NCBI GenBank assembly: GCA_963923455.1
Contig: CAWULT010000002.1
Span: 30,747-94,746 of the forward strand
From: CAWULT01 sp963923455
GTDB taxonomy: Bacteria; Acidobacteriota; Vicinamibacteria; Vicinamibacterales; UBA2999
Direction of reading: 5' to 3'
Length of the DNA stretch: 64,000 nucleotides
Made by a program: the position numbers and the translations under genes. Every line of letters starts with the position of its first letter. Within the stretch, counting starts at the first letter, position 1. Below the pieces are notes generated by a model. That model had not been told where the DNA came from and made no database searches. It worked only from the letters and a program-made list of their open reading frames with translations. Shown one piece after another: positions 51,682 to 62,559 of this stretch.

Positions 51682-52398
51682 TCAGCGCCGGATGATTTCG
51701 TAGGTACCAGCGGTGGGACGCTGGGTCGAGTAGCGGGGGATCGCCCGGCCGTCGGCAATCTCGATGGTCTTGTAGACGACCACCTTCGGCCCGGCAGCCT
51801 CGGCCGTGCCCAGGGTCCCCGAGCGCGACCCGACCTTGCGCACGTACTCGCGCGTCTCCCGGTAGGGCGGGATCTGACGGCCGTACCGATCGACCGCGCC
51901 TGAGCCGGCGTTGTAGGCCGCCAGGGCCAGTTCTTCGTTCCCCGCGTAGCGGTCCAGCAACTGACGCAGATACGCCGTGCCGCCACGGATGTTCTCGGCC
52001 GGGTCGTACGGGTCGCGGACCCCCAGGTCCCGCGCCGTCGCCGGCATCAGCTGCATCAGGCCCATCGCGCCCTTGGGCGACCGAGCCCAGGGGTTGTACC
52101 CGGACTCCACCTGAATCACTGCCCGTACCAGCTCCGGGCGAAGGGCGTGCCGGGAGGCGTGCTGGACGACGATGTCATCGAACCGGGCGCGTGACTCCGG
52201 CTCGACCGGGCGGGTCGTCGTCAGGAACTCGGCTGCCCCGGGCACCTCGTAGATCGCGGTCGGGGCCTGCAGCGCCCGATCCGACAGGACCAGCGTGCCG
52301 TTGGCATCGCGCCAGGCGTAGATCTGCGCCTCTGCCCGCGCTGGCAGGACCAGCATCACGGCCAAGACGGGAAGCAGCACGCGGACGGAAGTCGTCAT
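51682..52398 (-). CDS. Lytic transglycosylase (SLT domain)
   Basis: 238 residues. Signal peptide (VRVLLPVLAVMLVLPARAEAQ), a short DUF4124-like strand (IYAWRDANGTLVLSDRAL), then the soluble-lytic-transglycosylase domain: VQVESGYNPWARSPKGAMGLMQLMPATARDLGV with catalytic Glu (QVESG), and LALAAYNAGSGAV. It cleaves peptidoglycan glycan chains. ATG at 52398 gives a normal signal peptide; the longer frame to 52533 has no signal at its start. Confidence 0.93.
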   Translation of the reverse strand: MTTSVRVLLPVLAVMLVLPARAEAQIYAWRDANGTLVLSDRALQAPTAIYEVPGAAEFLTTTRPVEPESRARFDDIVVQHASRHALRPELVRAVIQVESGYNPWARSPKGAMGLMQLMPATARDLGVRDPYDPAENIRGGTAYLRQLLDRYAGNEELALAAYNAGSGAVDRYGRQIPPYRETREYVRKVGSRSGTLGTAEAAGPKVVVYKTIEIADGRAIPRYSTQRPTAGTYEIIRR

Positions 52399-52522
52399 CT
52401 GCACCGGGGCTACGGCCTGTATCGGGTGCAAGGCCGCCGAAGTCCAGCCCTCGCCGCTCAGGGACGCGAACGCGGGCAGCCGCGTGCCGATGTGTGGAAG
52501 GAGGCGGGAGTCACCGCCCGGC

Positions 52523-52549
52523 GGGGGACACACCAGCGGTGCGTCCCCC
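52523..52549 (-). terminator. Hairpin after the metallothionein-like gene
   Basis: GGGGGAC (52523-52529), A, CACC, loop AGC, GGTG, C, GTCCCCC (52543-52549): an 11-bp stem with one 1x1 mismatch. It begins 18 bp past the stop of the minus-strand small gene at 52567. No U tract follows. Confidence 0.5.
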
Positions 52550-52566
52550 GTCGTGGTTGTACGGTA

Positions 52567-52716
52567 TCAGCGACAGGCTTGATGCTGACAGTCGCACCGC
52601 AACTCGATCTTCTGCCCTGCCTGGCGGCAGTGATCGCTGCAGTACTTGCCGTGGGCTCCGTTGGGTTCGACGATGCACTGACACGACGGATGCGCGCACT
52701 TGATCGCTCCGGCCAT
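52567..52716 (-). CDS. 49-residue metallothionein-like protein
   Basis: Too short for usual gene cut-offs. It has 8 Cys in 49 residues at positions 7, 12, 14, 26, 30, 41, 43 and 48: KCAHPSCQCIVEP, YCSDHC and RCDCQHQAC. This follows bacterial metallothionein order (SmtA: KCACEPCLCNVDP, YCSEAC, CGHTGCNC) with His9, His22, His29 and His45 as extra ligands. It should bind zinc or cadmium in the cytosol. GGGAGGG sits 5 nt before ATG 52716, and a terminator-like hairpin follows, so it is a complete single-gene unit. Confidence 0.8.
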   Translation of the reverse strand: MAGAIKCAHPSCQCIVEPNGAHGKYCSDHCRQAGQKIELRCDCQHQACR

Positions 52717-52830
52717 GGTGGCCCTCCCGGAATGGCGCGACTATACGCCCCGGGCACGCCCCTCGCAAGCGCGGCCGCGATGGTGTACAACGCTGCGGTC
52801 GGCGGGGCCCGGGCCCCGCGGGGAGGGTGA

Positions 52831-53784
52831 ATGCGCGGGTGGTGGACGAAGTGGGTGCGACAGCCACAGGGCCTGTGGCTGCGGCGCGCCATGTTCCAGG
52901 TGCACCTCTGGACAGGCCTGGCCCTCGGGGTCTACCTGGTCGTCCTCAGCGTCACCGGCAGCGCCCTGGTCTATCGCAACGAGCTCGACCGGTTTTTCGC
53001 CACGCCCCGGCCCACCTACGACGCCAAGGCCCGCCGCCTGTCTTCGGATGAGCTCCGCGCCGCAGCCGAGCGCGCGTACCCAGGCTGGGCCATTACACGC
53101 GTTGGCGACCGCATCACCCACCGGAACCCGACGATTGAAATCTGGGTCGAGAAGGGCGGCCAGAAGAGAGAGCGGCTGTTCAATCCCTACACGGGCGCGG
53201 ACCTCGGCGATTCGGTCACCGAGGGCGAGTACTTCGTCCTGTGGCTCGCACGCCTGCACGACGAACTGCTGTTCGACCGCACCGGCCGCTGGTGGAATGG
53301 CTTCCTGAGCGCCGTGATGACGATCACGGTGCTGACCGGGCTCGTCGTCTGGTGGCCTGGGGCGAACCGCTGGAAGCGCAGCCTGCAAATCAAGCGCAGC
53401 TCCGGCTGGCGGCGCTTCAATTGGGATCTCCACGGCGCCGGCGGCTTCTGGCTGTTCCTCTTCCTGCTGATGTGGGGCGTCTCCGGCTTCTACCTGGGAA
53501 TCCCGGAGCCATTCTCGAATGTCGTCGACGCGATCTCCAACCCGGACGACTACCTCGGAGACCGTCCCGGCGACATCGTCCTGATGTGGCTGACACGCCT
53601 CCACTTCGGCCGCTGGCGCGACCTCCCGTGGCTGAAGGCGATCTGGGCGGTGCTCGGCCTGCTGCCGGCCGTGATGTTCGTCACCGGCGCAATCATGTGG
53701 TGGAACCGGGTGCTCAAGCGGCGTCCGGTCCGGGACACGGCCGAGGTCGGTGTGATCGAGGCCGTTGCCGCCGATGCCGGCTAG
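52831..53784 (+). CDS. PepSY-TM domain membrane protein
   Basis: 317 residues with four helices: VHLWTGLALGVYLVVLSVTGSALVYR, AVMTITVLTGLVVWWPG, FWLFLFLLMWGVSGFYLGI and LLPAVMFVTGAIMWW. A PepSY-like periplasmic domain lies after helix 1. His in MFQVHLWTGL and WDLHGAGGFW may bind haem, as in siderophore-reductase-like members. GAGGG stands just before ATG 52831. Divergent from the metallothionein-like gene; a shared metal theme is possible but not proved. Confidence 0.88.
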   Translation: MRGWWTKWVRQPQGLWLRRAMFQVHLWTGLALGVYLVVLSVTGSALVYRNELDRFFATPRPTYDAKARRLSSDELRAAAERAYPGWAITRVGDRITHRNPTIEIWVEKGGQKRERLFNPYTGADLGDSVTEGEYFVLWLARLHDELLFDRTGRWWNGFLSAVMTITVLTGLVVWWPGANRWKRSLQIKRSSGWRRFNWDLHGAGGFWLFLFLLMWGVSGFYLGIPEPFSNVVDAISNPDDYLGDRPGDIVLMWLTRLHFGRWRDLPWLKAIWAVLGLLPAVMFVTGAIMWWNRVLKRRPVRDTAEVGVIEAVAADAG

Positions 53785-53820
53785 GTCAGGCGCGCGGTCC
53801 TGGCGTCCCGGGGAACCCGC

Positions 53821-54141
53821 TCACTCGACGACCACGGCCGTGCCGCTCGCCGACACCATCAGCATGCCGTTGCCGGTGCCCAGGACCTCGTAGTCGAGGT
53901 CGATGCCCACGACGGCGTTCGCGCCCAGCTCCCGTGCGCGCTGCCGCAATTCGTCGAGGGCGATCTCGCGGGCGTGCTGCAGCTCCCGCTCGTAGGTCGC
54001 TGATCGGCCACCCACGAGGTCTCGAATGCCAGCGAAGAGGTCCTTGAACAGGTTGGCGCCGAGAATCGCCTCGCCGGCGACGATCCCGCAATAGCGCACG
54101 ATCCGGCGCCCGTCGATCGAGGGGGTCGTGGTCAGGGCCAT
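53821..54141 (-). CDS. ybjQ: YbjQ (UPF0145) heavy-metal-binding-domain family protein
   Basis: 106 residues, normal for the family. The YCGIVAGEAILGANLFKDLFAGIRDLVGG block and the ALDELRQRARELGANAVVGIDLDYEVLG segment are the family marks. It forms a pentamer in solved members; its role is unknown, although it is named after a heavy-metal-binding motif. Same strand and 26 bp downstream of alaS. Confidence 0.88.
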   Translation of the reverse strand: MALTTTPSIDGRRIVRYCGIVAGEAILGANLFKDLFAGIRDLVGGRSATYERELQHAREIALDELRQRARELGANAVVGIDLDYEVLGTGNGMLMVSASGTAVVVE

Positions 54142-54167
54142 GCGCGTCGTCCTCCCTCCAGGGCCGC

Positions 54168-56861
<2,694 letters not shown>

Positions 56862-56869
56862 CGGGGTCT

Positions 56870-56875
56870 ATTGTA
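56870..56875 (-). promoter_or_regulatory. TACAAT 8 nt before the alaS ATG
   Basis: On the minus strand TACAAT is followed by AGACCCCG and then the ATG at 56861. There is no purine-rich ribosome site in that 8-nt spacer. Confidence 0.45.
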
Positions 56876-56900
56876 GTCGGGGTGTTTGCCGGGTACGGCG

Positions 56901-57371
56901 CTACTCGTCGCCCGCCGGGCCCCGCCGGGCCCGCAGCGCGGCCAGCACGCGATCGGCCTCGAAGCCCTGGCCGACGAGATAGCGGAACAGGCGTCCGAAC
57001 GCGCGCGGGTCGGCGTCCAGCCGGCGGCCCTTGAGCCTGCGGTCGATTGCCTCGGCGAGGTGAGCCTCGGGGTCGATGTCGCCGAAGACCTCGGCGAGCG
57101 CCCGCTCCGCGAGGTCTGGCGCAATGCCGGCCGCCTCGATCTGGCGCCGGACCCTCACGCGGCCGCGGCGTTTGAGCATGGACTCGGTGCGTGCGATGGC
57201 CCCGGCCACGCGCGCGTCGTCGAGGGCACGCTCGGCCTGGAGTCTCCCGATCGCGGCGTCGACGGCCTCCGCCGGGTGCCCCTTGCGGGCGAGCCGCTGG
57301 CGCACCTGGGACGCGGACAATTCCCGCCGGGCCAGCAGCTTGAGGCCGTCGACGTACGCGGGGTCAGCCAA
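56901..57371 (-). CDS. recX: Regulatory protein RecX
   Basis: 156 residues, three tandem three-helix repeats: LARRELSASQVRQRLARKGHPAEAV, RALDDARVAGAIARTESMLKRRG, and IDRRLKGRR...FRYLVGQGFEADRVLAAL. It caps and disassembles RecA filaments. The start is TTG at 57371, 8 bp inside the end of pilT. recA itself is not in the window; in many genomes recX lies before alaS, as here. Confidence 0.86.
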   Translation of the reverse strand: MADPAYVDGLKLLARRELSASQVRQRLARKGHPAEAVDAAIGRLQAERALDDARVAGAIARTESMLKRRGRVRVRRQIEAAGIAPDLAERALAEVFGDIDPEAHLAEAIDRRLKGRRLDADPRAFGRLFRYLVGQGFEADRVLAALRARRGPAGDE

Positions 57372-58506
57372 ATCGGGTGATCTCGCTCCCGCCGAGCCGC
57401 GTGCTCGCCATCTGGTCGCGGGCCACGTCCGAGGTCGACGAGATGCCCTGCACCTTCAGCTTGAACTCGTCGGGGTTCGAGGCCCAGCGGAGCGCCTCGC
57501 CGTAGTCCACGAGCCCGCGCTGGTAGAGGCTGAAGATGGACTGATCGAACGTCTGCATGCCGTACTGGGAGACGCCCTGCACGATCGCGCTGTGTATCAG
57601 GTGCGTCTTCTCGCGATCCATGATGCAGTCGCGGATGAACGCGGTGCTGAGCAGCACCTCGACCGCCGGCACCCGGCCCTTGCCGTCCGCGCGCGGCAGC
57701 AGGCGCTGCGAGACGACGGCTTTCAGCGTGCTGGCGAGCTGCAGCCGGATCTGTTTCTGCTGGTGAGGCGGGAAGACCGCGATGATCCGGTTGATCGTCT
57801 CGGTCGCATCGACGGTATGCAGCGTGGAGAACACCAGGTGTCCGGTCTCCGCCGCGTGCAGGGCCGTCTCGATGGTCTCGAAGTCGCGCATCTCGCCGAC
57901 CAGGATGATGTCCGGGTCCTGCCGGAGGGCGCTGCGCAGGGCGTGCGAGAACGAGTTGGTGTCGACGCCGATCTCGCGCTGGTTGATGACGGAGAGGTTG
58001 TCCCGGTGGAGGTACTCGATCGGGTCCTCGATCGTCATGATGTGAGCGGTGCGCGACGCGTTGATCTCGTCGATGAGGGCCGCCAGCGTCGTGCTCTTGC
58101 CGCTGCCGGTGGTCCCGGTCACGAGCACCAGGCCGCGCTCCTCGGCGCAGATCGTCTTCAGGACGTCGGGCAGCAGGAGTTCGTCGACCGTCCCGACCTT
58201 CCGCGGAATCACGCGGAACACCATGCCGATGGTGCCGCGCTGCTGGAAGGCGTTGCAGCGGAAGCGCCCGAGGCCGGCCACGCTGTAGGCGAGGTCGACC
58301 TCGTGGTGCTGGTTGAAATCCTCGCGCTTGGAGACGGGCAGGACCGCGGCGGCCATGGCCACCATGTCCTCGTGCTCGATGCGCTTCTCCTGGGTCGCCG
58401 GCACCAGGGTGCCGCGGAGCCGCATCAGCGGGTAGGTGCCGACCTTCAGGTGGAGGTCGGACGCCCCGCTCTCGAGCGCAATCTTCAGAAGGTCGTTGAG
58501 CTGCAC
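57364..58506 (-). CDS. pilT: Type IV pilus retraction ATPase PilT
   Basis: 380 residues. Walker A GTTGSGKSTT, Asp box TIEDPIEYLH, Walker B ILVGEMRD, His box VFSTLHTVDA and the C-terminal signature GMQTFDQSIFSLY. It drives pilus retraction for twitching. The family start QLNDLLKIALESGASDLHL fits GTG at 58506. No other pilus gene is near, as is common for pilT. It could be a PilU-like paralogue. Confidence 0.93.
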   Translation of the reverse strand: MQLNDLLKIALESGASDLHLKVGTYPLMRLRGTLVPATQEKRIEHEDMVAMAAAVLPVSKREDFNQHHEVDLAYSVAGLGRFRCNAFQQRGTIGMVFRVIPRKVGTVDELLLPDVLKTICAEERGLVLVTGTTGSGKSTTLAALIDEINASRTAHIMTIEDPIEYLHRDNLSVINQREIGVDTNSFSHALRSALRQDPDIILVGEMRDFETIETALHAAETGHLVFSTLHTVDATETINRIIAVFPPHQQKQIRLQLASTLKAVVSQRLLPRADGKGRVPAVEVLLSTAFIRDCIMDREKTHLIHSAIVQGVSQYGMQTFDQSIFSLYQRGLVDYGEALRWASNPDEFKLKVQGISSTSDVARDQMASTRLGGSEITRFG

Positions 58507-58534
58507 GCCGGGGTTATCGGCGCATCAGCGCCGC

Positions 58535-59476
58535 TCAATTAGCCGTGACCGGCGCCTCGAGAAACTGCAGCCAGCCGTGTGTGTCCGGGGCGTGGCCCCG
58601 GACGATGTCGAAGAACCGCTGCTGGATCGCCTCGGTCACGGGGCCGCGGCGGCCGCGGCCCACCTTGATGCGATCCACCGACCGGATGGGCGTCACCTCG
58701 ACGGCGGTGCCGACGAAGAACACCTCGTCCGCGATGTAGAGCGTCTCGCGTGGCAGGGTCTGCTCGCGCACCTCGAAGCCGAGGTCGTGGGCGATCGTGA
58801 TCACCGAGTCGCGGGTGATGCCCCAGAGCACCGAGTTGCCGATCGGCGGCGTGTAGATGATCCCGTTGCGGACGATGAAGACGTTCTGGCCGCTGCCTTC
58901 GCTGATGTTGCCGTGCGTGTCGAGCGCGATGGCCTCGGCGTAGCCGTCGGCGATCGCCTCCATCTTGATCAGCTGCGCGTTGGCGTAGTTGGCGACGCTC
59001 TTCGCCATGGCCGGCGTCGTGTTCGGCGCGTTCCGGGCCCAGGTCGAGATCTTGACGTCGAGGCCTTCCTCGATGGCCTCCTTCGTGAAGTACGCCCCCC
59101 ATTCCCACAGCATGATTGCCACGTCGACCGGGCACGGGTACGGGTTGACCCCGAGCGAGTCGTAGCCGCGATAGATCAGGGGGCGGATGTAGCACGCCTT
59201 GAAGGCGTTGACGCGAATCAGGTCGATCACGGCCTGCGACAGCGTCTGCTCGTCGTAGGGCGGTTCCATCCGGTAGATGCGGGCCGAGTCGATCAGCCGC
59301 CGCATGTGCGCGTCGAGCCGGAAGCACGCCGGCCCCCGAACGGTGTCGTAGCACCGCGCGCCCTCGAACACCCCGCTCCCGTAGTGGACGACATGGGACG
59401 CGACGTGAATCCTGGCATCGGCCCAATCCACCAGCGACCCGTTCATCCAGATCTTGCCAGTTCCGGGAAATCCCAT
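58535..59476 (-). CDS. ilvE: Branched-chain amino acid aminotransferase
   Basis: 313 residues, fold-type IV PLP enzyme. KIWMNGSLVDWADARIHVASHVVHYGSGVFEGARCY at the N-terminus, catalytic Lys in MAKSVANYANAQL, and the GNISEGSGQNVFIVRNG cofactor block. It transaminates Leu, Ile and Val. AAAGGAG is well placed before the ATG and TAGAAT further up is a candidate -10, so this gene has a conventional leader, unlike alaS. Confidence 0.93.
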   Translation of the reverse strand: MGFPGTGKIWMNGSLVDWADARIHVASHVVHYGSGVFEGARCYDTVRGPACFRLDAHMRRLIDSARIYRMEPPYDEQTLSQAVIDLIRVNAFKACYIRPLIYRGYDSLGVNPYPCPVDVAIMLWEWGAYFTKEAIEEGLDVKISTWARNAPNTTPAMAKSVANYANAQLIKMEAIADGYAEAIALDTHGNISEGSGQNVFIVRNGIIYTPPIGNSVLWGITRDSVITIAHDLGFEVREQTLPRETLYIADEVFFVGTAVEVTPIRSVDRIKVGRGRRGPVTEAIQQRFFDIVRGHAPDTHGWLQFLEAPVTAN

Positions 59477-59573
59477 TGCGGTGTGCTCCTTTTCGACATT
59501 CTACCGCGTGTACACGCGGTTTCGGCCGATGCGGGCGGCAGGATGAGGCACCGCGCGCCCACGCCGGACGGAC

Positions 59574-60551
59574 TCAGTTGCGTTCGCCGCAGAAGGGGCA
59601 GCGGTCCGTCCTGGCGTGCAGCGGCTTCCGGCAGTGCCAGCAGAATCGGGGCTGCGGCGTGTCACGGGCCCGGAGCCGCGACTGTATCTCGGCCACCGAG
59701 TCGTCCGCCCCGGGCGTGACCGGCGTCGACCGGACTGGCCGGGGCCTCGGGGTGGACTCGCGCGCGGCCAGGATATCGGCGAGCAGATCCGACGGCCGGG
59801 CATACCGGACCGTCAGGTCGGGCGCCAGGGCCCGGAGGACGATGTCACTGATGTCCTTGGGCACCTTCGGATTCCGGAGCCGCGGCGACGACACCAGTTC
59901 GCCGCGCATCAGGCGGTCGAGGTCCGCCGGCGACGGGGTGTCGTAGGGCAGCACGCCGGTCAGCATCTGGTACATCGTGACGCCGATGGAGTAGACGTCA
60001 CTCGCGAACACGGCCTTGCCGTGAAACTGCTCGGGCGCCATGTACGGCGGGCTGCCGACCACCGTCGTGCCGTGGACGGCGATCTCGAGGAACCGCGACG
60101 TGCCGAAGTCGGTGACCTTGAGCATCGCGTTCTCCGACACCAGCATGTTGCCCGGGCGGAGGTCGCGGTGCAGGATGCCGGCGCGGTGCGCGTGGTCGAC
60201 CGCGTTGCAGATCTGGCAGGTGAAGTCGAGCGCCCGCGGCAGGTCGAGCGCGCCTTCGGTGACGATGACGTGCTCGAGCGTCTGGCCCGGCACGTACTCC
60301 ATGACGATGAAGAAGACGTCGTCCACCTTGTCGGCGGTGAGCACCGTCACGATGTTCGGGTGGCTCATCGACGCCAGCAGGCGCGGCTCCTTCAGCAGTT
60401 CACCGAAGTCGAGCCCCTGCTTGTGGGGCACCTTGATGGCGACCTTCTTGTCGATCCAGGTGTCCTCGGCGAGGAAGACGCTGCCGAAGCCGCCGCTGCC
60501 GAGAGTGGAGAGGATGCGGTACTTGCCGATGGTCTGACCGCGAAAGAACAT
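59574..60551 (-). CDS. Ser/Thr protein kinase with C-terminal zinc ribbon
   Basis: 325 residues. Kinase domain at about 9-265: LGSGGFGSVFLAED (G-loop), VAIKV (Lys), HRDLRPGN (catalytic Asp; Arg replaces the usual Lys of HRDLKP), DFG, SPPYMAPEQF. After a Pro/Arg-rich linker a four-Cys ribbon ends the protein: CWHCRKPLHARTDRCPFCG. No membrane helix is seen, so it is cytosolic. TATACT stands 11 nt before the ATG. Confidence 0.9.
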   Translation of the reverse strand: MFFRGQTIGKYRILSTLGSGGFGSVFLAEDTWIDKKVAIKVPHKQGLDFGELLKEPRLLASMSHPNIVTVLTADKVDDVFFIVMEYVPGQTLEHVIVTEGALDLPRALDFTCQICNAVDHAHRAGILHRDLRPGNMLVSENAMLKVTDFGTSRFLEIAVHGTTVVGSPPYMAPEQFHGKAVFASDVYSIGVTMYQMLTGVLPYDTPSPADLDRLMRGELVSSPRLRNPKVPKDISDIVLRALAPDLTVRYARPSDLLADILAARESTPRPRPVRSTPVTPGADDSVAEIQSRLRARDTPQPRFCWHCRKPLHARTDRCPFCGERN

Positions 60552-60583
60552 GCAGTGGCGCGAGTATAGCAGGTGGCGCGAGG

Positions 60584-60589
60584 CATAAT
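60584..60589 (+). promoter_or_regulatory. CATAAT 6 nt before the rsmE GTG
   Basis: CATAAT is followed by CGGGCC and the GTG at 60596. No Shine-Dalgarno is possible at that spacing; a leaderless start is inferred. It diverges from the kinase promoter about 20 bp away. Confidence 0.4.
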
Positions 60590-60595
60590 CGGGCC

Positions 60596-61339
60596 GTGCC
60601 CGCCCGCTTTCTCGCCCCCGCCGCCGAGCGTCCCGACACGCTGGTGCCGCTGCCCGACGACGAGGCCGCCCACCTGACCCGCGTGCTCCGGCTCGGCGAG
60701 GGCGCGGAGGTTCGTGTGTTCAACGGACGCGGCGCCGAGTTCGACGCACGGGTCGAGCAGGCCGGCAAAGCGGGCGTCGTCGTCCGGATCGGGGCACGGC
60801 GCGCCGCGGCAGGCGAGGCCCGGGTCGCCGTCACCCTCGTCCAGGCCGTCCTCAAGGGCGACAAGATGGACGACGTCGTCCGCGACGCCGTCATGATGGG
60901 CGTGGCCGCGATTCAGCCGGTCGTGACGGCGCGGACCGAGATCGCGGTGGCCGCCCTCGACCGCGGGCGGCGGCGCGACCGATGGATGCGGGTGGCGGTG
61001 GCCTCTGCCAAACAGTGCGGACGCGCGGTCGTGCCGGACGTGCGCGAGCCACGCATGCTCGACGCGGTGCTGCGCGGCGGCGACCCTGCGCTGCCGGCCC
61101 TCCGGCTGATGCTGGTCGAGCCGGGGGCCGCCGGCGCGGCCCCGCCGCCGGCGCTCGGGGAACTGGCCCCGGCCGACGTGGCGCTGTTCGTCGGGCCCGA
61201 AGGCGGCTGGACGCCGGAGGAGATCAGCCTGGCGGCCGCGCACGGCCGGCTGTTGACGCTGGGCCCTCGGACGCTGCGGGCCGACGCCGCCGCGACCGTC
61301 GCGATCGCGTCACTCTTCGCGGTCTGGGGGGCCTACTGA
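60596..61339 (+). CDS. rsmE: 16S rRNA (uracil1498-N3)-methyltransferase RsmE
   Basis: 247 residues, SPOUT fold. HLTRVLRLGEGAEVRVFNGRGAEF is the N-terminal PUA-like domain; VQAVLKGDKMDDVVRDAVMMGVAAIQPVV and the knot motif LFVGPEGGWTPEEI then LGPRTLRADAAATVAI are RsmE hallmarks. It methylates U1498 in the decoding site. GTG at 60596 fits the family start (PARFLAP). Confidence 0.94.
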   Translation: MPARFLAPAAERPDTLVPLPDDEAAHLTRVLRLGEGAEVRVFNGRGAEFDARVEQAGKAGVVVRIGARRAAAGEARVAVTLVQAVLKGDKMDDVVRDAVMMGVAAIQPVVTARTEIAVAALDRGRRRDRWMRVAVASAKQCGRAVVPDVREPRMLDAVLRGGDPALPALRLMLVEPGAAGAAPPPALGELAPADVALFVGPEGGWTPEEISLAAAHGRLLTLGPRTLRADAAATVAIASLFAVWGAY

Positions 61340-61394
61340 GCGGGCGCCCCGGAGCCGGGCGGCGTGCCCGGGCCGCCGGGCACATGCGCCGACG

Positions 61395-62111
61395 TCAACG
61401 GGTGGACGCTGGCGCCGGCCCGAGGAGCGGACGCACCAGCGCCGTCAGGATCTGGTAGCCGGCCGGCGTCAGGTGCAGGCCGTCCTGCACGTACAGCTCC
61501 GGGCGCGGCTTCTCGTCCCAGCCGAGCATCGCGTTGTCGACGTCGACGAACGCCACGCGGTCGTCGCGCCCGCAGAAGGCGCGGATCATCGCGTTGGCCT
61601 GACGCATCCGGTCGACCTGCGCCCAACGCAGGATGCTCGGCTTGATGCCGATGTAGACGATGCGGGTCTGCGGCAGCTTCGCGTGGACGGCGCGGACGAA
61701 GCGCTCGAACGCGATCGCGATCTCCTCGGACGGCGTGCCCATGATGTCGTTGTCGCCGGCGTAGACGACGACCGTGCGCGGCGCGTAGGGCAGGACCAGC
61801 CGGTCCACGGCGCGCAGGGCATCGTGCATCTCTGACCCGATGATCCCCCGGTTGATCGTCTTCAGATCGGGGAAGGCGGCGGCCAGGTCCCACAGGCGGA
61901 TCGTCGAGCTGCCGACGAACACGATTTCCCCCTTCGGCGGCGGGGACGCCTTGTCGCCCGCCTCGAACGCCGCGATCTCCTTCTCCCAGCGCTCCGCCGC
62001 GGCCTGCTGCGCGCGGGCGGGCATCGCGATCGCCAACGCCATCAGCACCGCCGCGCACAGCCGGGCCGGGCCCAACCCTTTCACGTCCACACGCACCCCC
62101 TCTGCAACCAT
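61395..62111 (-). CDS. Exported SGNH/GDSL-type hydrolase
   Basis: 238 residues. Signal peptide (LCAAVLMALAIAMPARAQ), then VFVGSSTIRLWD (block I; GSS in place of GDS keeps the nucleophile Ser), VVYAGDNDIMG (block III Asn) and DGLHLTPAGY (Asp/His pair). It should cleave an ester, perhaps an acyl group of an envelope glycan. ATG 62111 or GTG 62084 could be the start; the latter gives a shorter signal peptide and has GAGGGGG upstream. Confidence 0.85.
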   Translation of the reverse strand: MVAEGVRVDVKGLGPARLCAAVLMALAIAMPARAQQAAAERWEKEIAAFEAGDKASPPPKGEIVFVGSSTIRLWDLAAAFPDLKTINRGIIGSEMHDALRAVDRLVLPYAPRTVVVYAGDNDIMGTPSEEIAIAFERFVRAVHAKLPQTRIVYIGIKPSILRWAQVDRMRQANAMIRAFCGRDDRVAFVDVDNAMLGWDEKPRPELYVQDGLHLTPAGYQILTALVRPLLGPAPASTR

Positions 62112-62175
62112 TCGAGCGCTACCGTAGACCCGGGAGGCTCGGGCGTCAAGGGCTCCGCCGTGCCCCGGGGCGCGG

Positions 62176-62181
62176 TAGGAT
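62176..62181 (+). promoter_or_regulatory. TAGGAT 6 nt before the Cys-rich unknown GTG
   Basis: TAGGAT, then CAACGC, then GTG at 62188. The AGGA in the same place could also be a Shine-Dalgarno, so this case is ambiguous. Confidence 0.3.
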
Positions 62182-62187
62182 CAACGC

Positions 62188-62559
62188 GTGCGCTACCTCG
62201 TGACCGCCCGCATCAAGAACGGCCGGCGGCGCCCGCTCGCGCGGGCCATCGCCGGCGGCACGCTCGGGCGGGGCTCGGTGGCCGGCGAGGAGTACCTGCG
62301 GAACATGGCGGCGGCCCGCGAACTGTCCGATGGACGGGTCACCTGGGTCGAGACCTGCTTCTGCGCCGTGCCGCTCGACGAGGAGCGCCCGTACTGGGAA
62401 GCCTACTTCGACCTGCTGACGGTCAAGGACGCCCACGCGCGCTCCCGCTGCCGGCACGAAACCGGCGAGCAGCCCTGGGCGTGTTCCGACTGTGACTGCA
62501 CCCGACGGCTGGAGCGTCGCCTTGAGACCCTGGGCACACCGTTCCGTCCCGGCGAGTGA
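62188..62559 (+). CDS. Cys-rich conserved protein of unknown function
   Basis: 123 residues with seven Cys. RYLVTARIKNGRRRPLARAIAGGTLGRGSVAGEEYLRNM forms an N-terminal alpha/beta half; ETCFCAVPLDEERPYWEAYFDLLTVKDAH and then SRCRHETGEQPWACSDCDCTRRLERRLETLG give a dense CxC / CxxxxxxxxxxCxxCxC set with a His that could bind a metal. I cannot name the family. GTG at 62188. Its end overlaps the start of the TPR lipoprotein gene if TTG 62522 is used. Confidence 0.7.
   Translation: MRYLVTARIKNGRRRPLARAIAGGTLGRGSVAGEEYLRNMAAARELSDGRVTWVETCFCAVPLDEERPYWEAYFDLLTVKDAHARSRCRHETGEQPWACSDCDCTRRLERRLETLGTPFRPGE

Noticed and set aside
61352..61380. A terminator between rsmE and the SGNH hydrolase
   Set aside because: Only a 6-bp GGCGGC/GCCGCC pairing is possible, too weak to call in this composition.
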